A DNA stretch of 64,000 bases from Capitulum mitella. Taxonomy: Eukaryota; Arthropoda; Thecostraca; Pollicipedomorpha; Pollicipedidae. Both the position numbers and the translations under genes were made by a program. The notes under the pieces were generated by a model. That model saw nothing but the letters and a program-made list of their open reading frames with translations. It had not been told where the DNA came from and ran no database searches. Positions 58,546 through 64,000 of the stretch are shown here, one piece after another (position 1 is the first letter of the stretch; each line of letters starts with the position of its first letter). The stretch lies in NCBI GenBank assembly GCA_030062745.1, contig CP099842.1, positions 7,695,838 to 7,759,837 of the forward strand. The letters are read 5' to 3'.

Positions 58546-61500
58546 TCACGACTTGGACTCGTCCACCTGCCGGTGGGTGCCGGACACCAGCAGACGGTTG
58601 AACTCTTGCCGCAGCACCTGGTGCGCCTGAGGAACCGGATCCACACGCCGTATCAAGGTACCGTCACCCCGGTGTTATACATGGGATACTGCTCACATAA
58701 TCCTTTACGTGCAAGGCATAGCTGAATGGTCGTATCTGGTTCAATTCAATATTTCGTGTGAAAATTCAGTCATAATTCAATTCAGGTCACAGCACAGCTA
58801 GGATATATACGTACTGAACGAAATTTAAAATAGATATCAGCAATCATCGCAGTCTGTTACTTTGCCTTACGGCCTACGCCAAATTTGCAGAAACGGAAAA
58901 ACGCACGGTCATGACCGCATTTGCTTATATATGCAGCCTGACCTCATCACCCCACATGCCGCTAACCAGCATCATGATACAATAGCAGACACAAAAGTAT
59001 ACATTGTTTCACCGTAACAATGCAGGTTGCCATGCGGTTTTGAAATACCCATTGAATACCCATTTTTTCCTGACCAATGACACCATTATCTCTCATGAAA
59101 ACATTACATCGCCCGCTTTACAGCTTTATCTATAACTACTGATTTGTTGGCAGCAATTCACGCGCAATTCACATCCATCAGTTCACATGAGGTACGGCGT
59201 CCAAAAGTTACAAAGAACTCGGTGATTGCAAAATATTTCAGTAAACACAAGACAGTTATACTGGATATGCCCCGAGGCTTCATGGGAAAGGTTCAAAATG
59301 TCAGAACAAAGGGGTCTGGAGACCAGATGACGAAACGATCAAGAAACCAGCGTGCTCAAATTCAGCCGTTGCGGACCGACAATGAACGTGAACTACCGCC
59401 GGCCCAAACTCAACGGTAAACCAGAAAAACAAGGAACTTGGCATTGCAATTTCTTATAACACAATTGACATGCCTCTGGGCATTGCTGCAGCGACGTTAA
59501 ATACAAACATGTTCAGAAGGCATTCCGTCACGCAGCTGAGGCCGACCGCAGTGCACTCGGTTGGAATCCGGTCTCGTTGCAGGGGTCCAAGGTTAGAGGT
59601 CACATGCCGAGTGATCCATATCGATCGCCTCTGCATGCTAGTGCAGGTAACGTGCCAACGTCGCATACGAGGGTTCCAGAGGCGTTCTTACACAGAGCAA
59701 CCTTGCAATGCAACAGAAAAGCCACTCCCGTGCCGGGAATCGAACCCGGGCCTTCTGGGTGAAAGCCAGATATCCTAGCCACTAGACCACACGGGACTAC
59801 GTCCGCAACTCCGTTAAACCCAGTGTCCCCATACCTGCTGGTTGGCTGTGGGGATCTGGAGGGCAAGAGCCAGCGAGTTGTGGTCGAAGTTCTCGTCGAG
59901 CGCTATAAGGGCGCCGTGGAGCCCCGACTCGGTCAGGTGAGCTGTGTACTCCTTGAGCCCGATGCTGACCACCCACTGGATCACGCGCTCGTTGGTCCAG
60001 ACGAACACATCGGCCAGTTCGTTCTCGCAGGCGCGCCGTCGCCGCTCCAGCTCGTTCCGGTCGTAGTCGACCCGCTTCAGGCACTGGATGCCGAAATGCA
60101 GGCTGTTCCTGAGGGGATCCGCGGCCGCAAAGTCAGGAACATGGCTTGGGACTCGCGTTAGCCTGGTGGCACAACAACTCGACAACCAACGTTATATTTG
60201 ACGGCAAAAATGTTTAGCTGCTGTTGCCATTGGTATCTGCATCCTTCATTCGGCACGCAGTAAACAATTTTTATTGGCTGATGAAAACGACAACTTGAGC
60301 CAATTTCCTTCATCGTCAACACTGCTCTTTGTGATCACAATTTGGTAACCAACTGAGCTAGCTTAACATGCACACTGGGCACATCTTAACGTCACGAGTC
60401 TGGCTAACCTGTGTGAAGCGTCCACCAGCTTCAGGTAGCCGCGCAGATCTTTCTTGTTGAGGTGCAGCAGGTGCTCCAGCATGCGCGCGTCCACCAGACA
60501 CTCCATGAAGGACGTCCTGCGGGCCGAGCGGCGGTCAGAAGCCGCCCGACAACACGCGGGACACGGCGGCGACCGCTGCGCCCTGGTGCCGTACAGGACG
60601 GCCGCGGCCGGCCCGCAGCTCTCGGGTGCTGGAGCTGCGAGCCCCCGTCCCGGCAGGCGCGGCGGCCGCACACCGGACCGGCGCCGACGTCCGACCAACA
60701 CCCGGTCGATCACGACCCGGCCAACCGGACACACACAACTGTCCTCTGTCATCAGCAGCTGCTCCACGGGTGCAGAACTGGGGCAAATTTTGGCACGGAA
60801 AAATATATTCATCAAGAGGGGCGTAAGAACCGGGGGCAAGGAGGCCAGCTTCCCCCCCCAGCTTTGGACAATATTCAATATGAACCGTATGGCGGTGCAT
60901 GGAAAGAAGCGAGGTGGTCAGGTTTTCCCCCATCTCCACAGAGATTCCTCCGCTGCTGTTCGTCGAACCCTAAAATGTGCCACTGATGACAGATTTACAG
61001 TACTTTACTTTACAAAGCAAGAAAACGCATTAACGGGTCATAATATCGATGATTTCTTTGGTACAGAAAGTTCCATAATAACGGCATGCAAAATTACGCC
61101 CCTGATCTGCACCGTGCTCAGTATCAATCGAGACGCCGCTGAAACGGCCTACGGCGCGAAGAGATGAGCGTCAACTGATCACAAACAGAAGGAACACAAA
61201 ACAGCTCGAGTTTTGGGGCATCCACCGAACGGCTCCCACCAACCCTCATGAATGCAGTGTTTCGATCAGAGGTCCCGTCATCTCACTAACAACCAGCCAG
61301 TAACCCAGCACACACAGACGCAGACAATCCCACCTCACTATCACATAGCTTTCCTTTCGTCGCTTGCTCGTTGGTAGCGCTAGACACAATACCACACGTC
61401 ACACCACACAGTCATTTATCCAGACTACCGCCAGGGTGGAGCCGGCCACACCCTGTGTCAGGACCTCACCAGTACTGCGTCCAGCACTCGCCAGTACTGC

Positions 61501-63635
61501 GTCCGGCACTCACCAGTACAGCGACCGGAAATCGCCAGTACTGAGTCCGAAACTCACCAGGACTACGGCAGCCACCCAGAGATACCGCGGCAGCGAGAAC
61601 TCACCGGCATTACGGCAGGAACAACTCACCGGCACTGCGGCGGCGACTCGCCAGTGCTGCAGCAGAAACCGGGCAGCGCACCGCGTCCAGCACTCACCGG
61701 TACTGCGGCAGGCCGAGAGACGGCAGCCACTCGTTGCCGATCCACTCGTGGTTCATCTCGGCGAAGTTGTGCATGAGCCGCGAGTTGTTGGGCGCCGACG
61801 GCGAGGTCAGGTTGACCATCTCGCGGATGGCCAGCCGCAGCTTGAGCCGGTGCAGCGGGTTGCTGATGCCGATCTCGCGCTGGATCTCCGTGTCGCTCAG
61901 CGCGGACATGATGGCGCCCGACTTGACGTTGGCGCGGCAGGCGGCCACGTACCAGGCCGGCATGCCGACCCACAGCTCCAGCCAGGCCACCACCGTCGGC
62001 CCGTTCCACAGCGCGAACGGCGTGCCGGCCTTCATCGCCTCGGCCAGCAGCTCGTGCCTGCGGCGGACCGAGCGTCTGACGTCAGCGGACGATGACGTCA
62101 GACGCCTGTGTCCCGCCGCCGCGACGGCGGGACACAGGCTGACACGGGGCCGGCCGGGTCTAGGTCTCCTCCCTGCTTTGCCCATCACGACACACGGAAA
62201 AATGCTGACGAAAAAGCATGACAAGCAGCCACAAACCGACTACACACGCGCGACGTACTGTTCGTAAAGCATCAAAAGAGCTGTGTTCCAGTTCAGCAGC
62301 GCTCCCCACACAGCCCAGCACACATCGGCCCACTGCGGCCGACGCCGTGCAGTTGACTGACTTTTTCTTGGTGCGCCTGTCGAAGTCGGCCTTTGGGCGT
62401 TGACACGGTGACGCCGGGCGAGTCCAGGCCTCCGTCCGTGGTGTCCGGCGAGTACAGGTCGCCCGGCCGGCCCATGGCCGCCGCCTGGCTCTGGTGCAGG
62501 TCGAACGCCCTCTGCGGCGGCCGACCGCGTCACGCTCCCGCACACAGCACGGGATCATGCAGTACACGGACATAAGGGCCGGATCACGACAGGCACGGAC
62601 ACAGATCGGAGGACGACCACACGGACACGGACACAGGGGCCGGAGGGAGATAACGGACACAGAGACCGGAGAGAGATCACGCCCGACACGGACACAGGGA
62701 CCAGAGGGAGATCACGGACACAGAGACCGGAGAGAGATCACGCCCGACAGGGACACAGGGACCAGAGGGAGATCACGGACACAGAAACTGGAAAGAGATC
62801 ACGCCCGACACAGACACGGGGACCGGAGGGAGATCACGGACACGGAGACCGGAGAGAGATCACGCCCGACACGGAACTCAGGGACCAGAGGGAGATCACG
62901 GACACGGACACGGGCCAGGAGGGACATCACGGACACGGAGGCAGGGATCGGAGGTAGACCACACGGACACGGACACGAGGAACGGAGGCAGACCACGCTC
63001 GACATGGACACAGGAACCGGAGGGGTGGCACTCGGAGGTTCAGACAACAACGCTACAGCTGGATCCCAGAATTTAATCAGCGCAGTCCGGTAAATCTACC
63101 CTGAAAAGGGCGTTGAACGTGATGCCGTTGAAAGGCATTCAATGAACTGGATAAGAGAGCTGCTAACTGAAGATCTCAAGTCGTTCATCTCCTACAAATG
63201 GCAGAGCGCCTCAGAGGTTCGCGAGAGCTGCATTCATTTCGCCGCACATAAAAGACTAATCCCGTGGGTTTTATCTTGAAAGCCAGGCTCAGTCTCTGAA
63301 ATCAAAACGAAAGCCAAACAACACATAAATTGATTTCAAACAAATATACCACTCGTGGCTGGCTGAAATCCCTTAACAAACGAACCGAAAAAGCGCCAGT
63401 TGCAGTCACGACGTTGCATTCACGACAAATCCCACCTAGCAGGAGCCACAGGGCCGCCTAGCCCGGCGTCAGGACGGCGTTCGGCCTCACCTTCTCCTTT
63501 TTGCTGAAGAAGCGGCCCAGAGACGACTTGAACCCGCGCTTCTTCACCACGGCGTGCTTGTGCAGCGAGTCCTGGCTGCTGTTGGTCGACGACACGGACG
63601 ACGGCGTCGAGTGCGAGCTGTCGCCGAACGATTGC
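58546..63635 (-). CDS. PPFIA: Liprin-alpha, C-terminal six exons (5' partial)
   Basis: Liprin-alpha is a synaptic active-zone and adhesion scaffold that binds LAR-type phosphatases through three SAM domains. Exons on -: 63491-63635, 62362-62511, 61698-62057, 60409-60516, 59835-60108, 58546-58626. Introns are GT-AG and phases agree, giving about 371 residues. The linker has [18 protein letters not shown]1 has [20 protein letters not shown] and [19 protein letters not shown]. Then come [22 protein letters not shown]2 ([20 protein letters not shown]) and SAM3 ([37 protein letters not shown]). The last exon encodes [20 protein letters not shown] and ends DESKS plus TGA. Exon 62362-62511 has one extra base in CCCAAAGG (62,392-62,399): the frame is right before it ([10 protein letters not shown]) and right after a one-base shift ([11 protein letters not shown]). 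SAM2 carries three extra residues in [11 protein letters not shown] relative to the usual DHLTKKDL. Upstream coding exons lie beyond the window. Confidence 0.95.
59725..59796 (-). tRNA. tRNA-Glu (UUC)
   Basis: On - the gene starts TCCCGTGTGGTCTAGTGGCT and has anticodon loop CTTTCAC (anticodon TTC) and T arm CCGGGTTCGATTCCCGG. The acceptor pairs TCCCGTG with CACGGGA and the discriminator is G. There is no intron. TTTT follows within a few bases on -. It lies in the last liprin-alpha intron, same strand, 38 bp from the SAM3 exon. Confidence 0.96.
60817..60915. repeat. Dispersed repeat fragment, copy B
   Basis: Same element as at 53,586, lying in a liprin-alpha intron. Similarity covers the AGGGGCGTA start, the G/C mirror stretch and the TGCATGGAAAGAAGCGAGG part. 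Confidence 0.6.
61440..61690. repeat. Short-period repeat CACCAGTACTGCG
   Basis: About ten variants of ACTC(A/G)CCAGTACTGCGTCCGGC, period about 20-27 bp, directly next to the donor of the SAM1 exon of the liprin gene. Confidence 0.75.
62560..63030. repeat. ~61-bp minisatellite in a liprin intron
   Basis: Five to six copies of a unit with ACGGACACAGAGACCGGAGA, GAGATCACGCCCGACAC and AGGGACCAGAGGGAGATC. The first copies step by 61 bp and the right end is degenerate. The Arg/Thr-rich open frame on + is a by-product of the repeat. Confidence 0.85.
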
Positions 63636-64000
63636 CTGCGGGCGCGGCCCGGTCAGCCAGGGCACGGGCAGGTCACCGCAGACGGCGGCCAGGCGGACAG
63701 GCGCCAAACGCCTGCCGGACCGGAGCAGGCGCGGCCGGCAGGCGTCAGGCCGCAGAAAGCCGGACAGGGCGCAAAGCTGTGGCGCCAGAGGCAACGTTCG
63801 CCGGCATATGAGCTGCCCTGATATGTTTATCACAACGACGGTAGAAATATACGTACACGCGACGACAAAGCATGCCTGAATTATGGGAGAACACTTCAGC
63901 ATCTGAATTAGTTCCAAGCACAGGCAATCCCGGGCGCGATGCACGAGGGTTATCAATCTTTAAGCACCTTTCCCGCCTTGTCCCAAACGGCTAAGCTCGA
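63636..64000. other. Liprin-alpha intron, to window edge
   Basis: GC-rich at first, then neutral. The pyrimidine-rich acceptor of exon 63491-63635 is at its left edge (read on -). No further exon was recognised before the window ends. Confidence 0.5.

Noticed and set aside
57100-58550. Several Arg/Ala/Pro-rich frames on both strands
   Set aside because: CpG-rich sequence has few stop codons. Overlapping frames on both strands and no motifs; better explained as liprin-alpha 3' UTR.
59144-59419. 91-codon frame on + in the last liprin intron
   Set aside because: Antisense, no family resemblance, AT-rich, no splice context.
62494-63093. 199-codon Arg/Thr/Gly-rich frame on +
   Set aside because: Translation of the ~61-bp minisatellite.

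Overview
The window is nuclear DNA of an animal, most likely an arthropod. It has GT-AG introns, GC-ending codons, orthologues of CLPTM1, PRAS40/Lobe and liprin-alpha, pol III tRNA genes with introns, and several DNA-transposon families. The species cannot be named from the sequence.

Region 1 (about 1-35,040) contains no convincing protein gene. It is a very dense cluster of intron-containing tRNA-Tyr(GUA) genes: 29 look intact (20 on +, 9 on -) and about 16 are decayed copies. Two repeat architectures carry them. Between 10,041 and about 25,000 there is a tandem array of units about 3.4, 5.1 and 5.5 kb long, each beginning with a decayed minus-strand copy and carrying two plus genes and one minus gene (the first unit has an extra plus gene). 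Between 26,283 and 35,037 the spacing between plus genes alternates between about 1.79 and 1.41 kb, which implies a higher-order repeat of about 3.2 kb; four plus genes there have a convergent minus gene 100-140 bp downstream. Two insertions date these arrays: a 1.55-kb hAT-like element (8-bp target duplication) shared by two units and absent from the third, and a 1.2-kb piggyBac-like element (TTAA target) whose paralogous empty site is still present.

Region 2 (about 36,420-39,250) holds a minus-strand gene for an unrecognised secreted Gly/Pro-rich protein and a dead Tc1/mariner element with recognisable ends.

Region 3 (about 40,830-46,130) holds a CRE-containing minisatellite and the last eight exons of CLPTM1 on +. 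The N-terminal exons were not found.

Region 4 (about 46,860-52,825) holds, on -, a complete seven-exon PRAS40/Lobe gene. All intron phases agree and the model gives 365 residues. Its introns hold minisatellites and a second piggyBac-like copy. 52.9-57.1 kb is repeat-rich and gene-poor.

Region 5 (about 57,100-64,000) holds the 3' half of a liprin-alpha gene on - (six exons, three SAM domains). A tRNA-Glu(UUC) gene lies in its last intron and minisatellites lie in others.

Three protein genes carry apparent single-base insertions in otherwise good reading frames. These are more likely sequence errors than biology, but they matter for any gene model made here.
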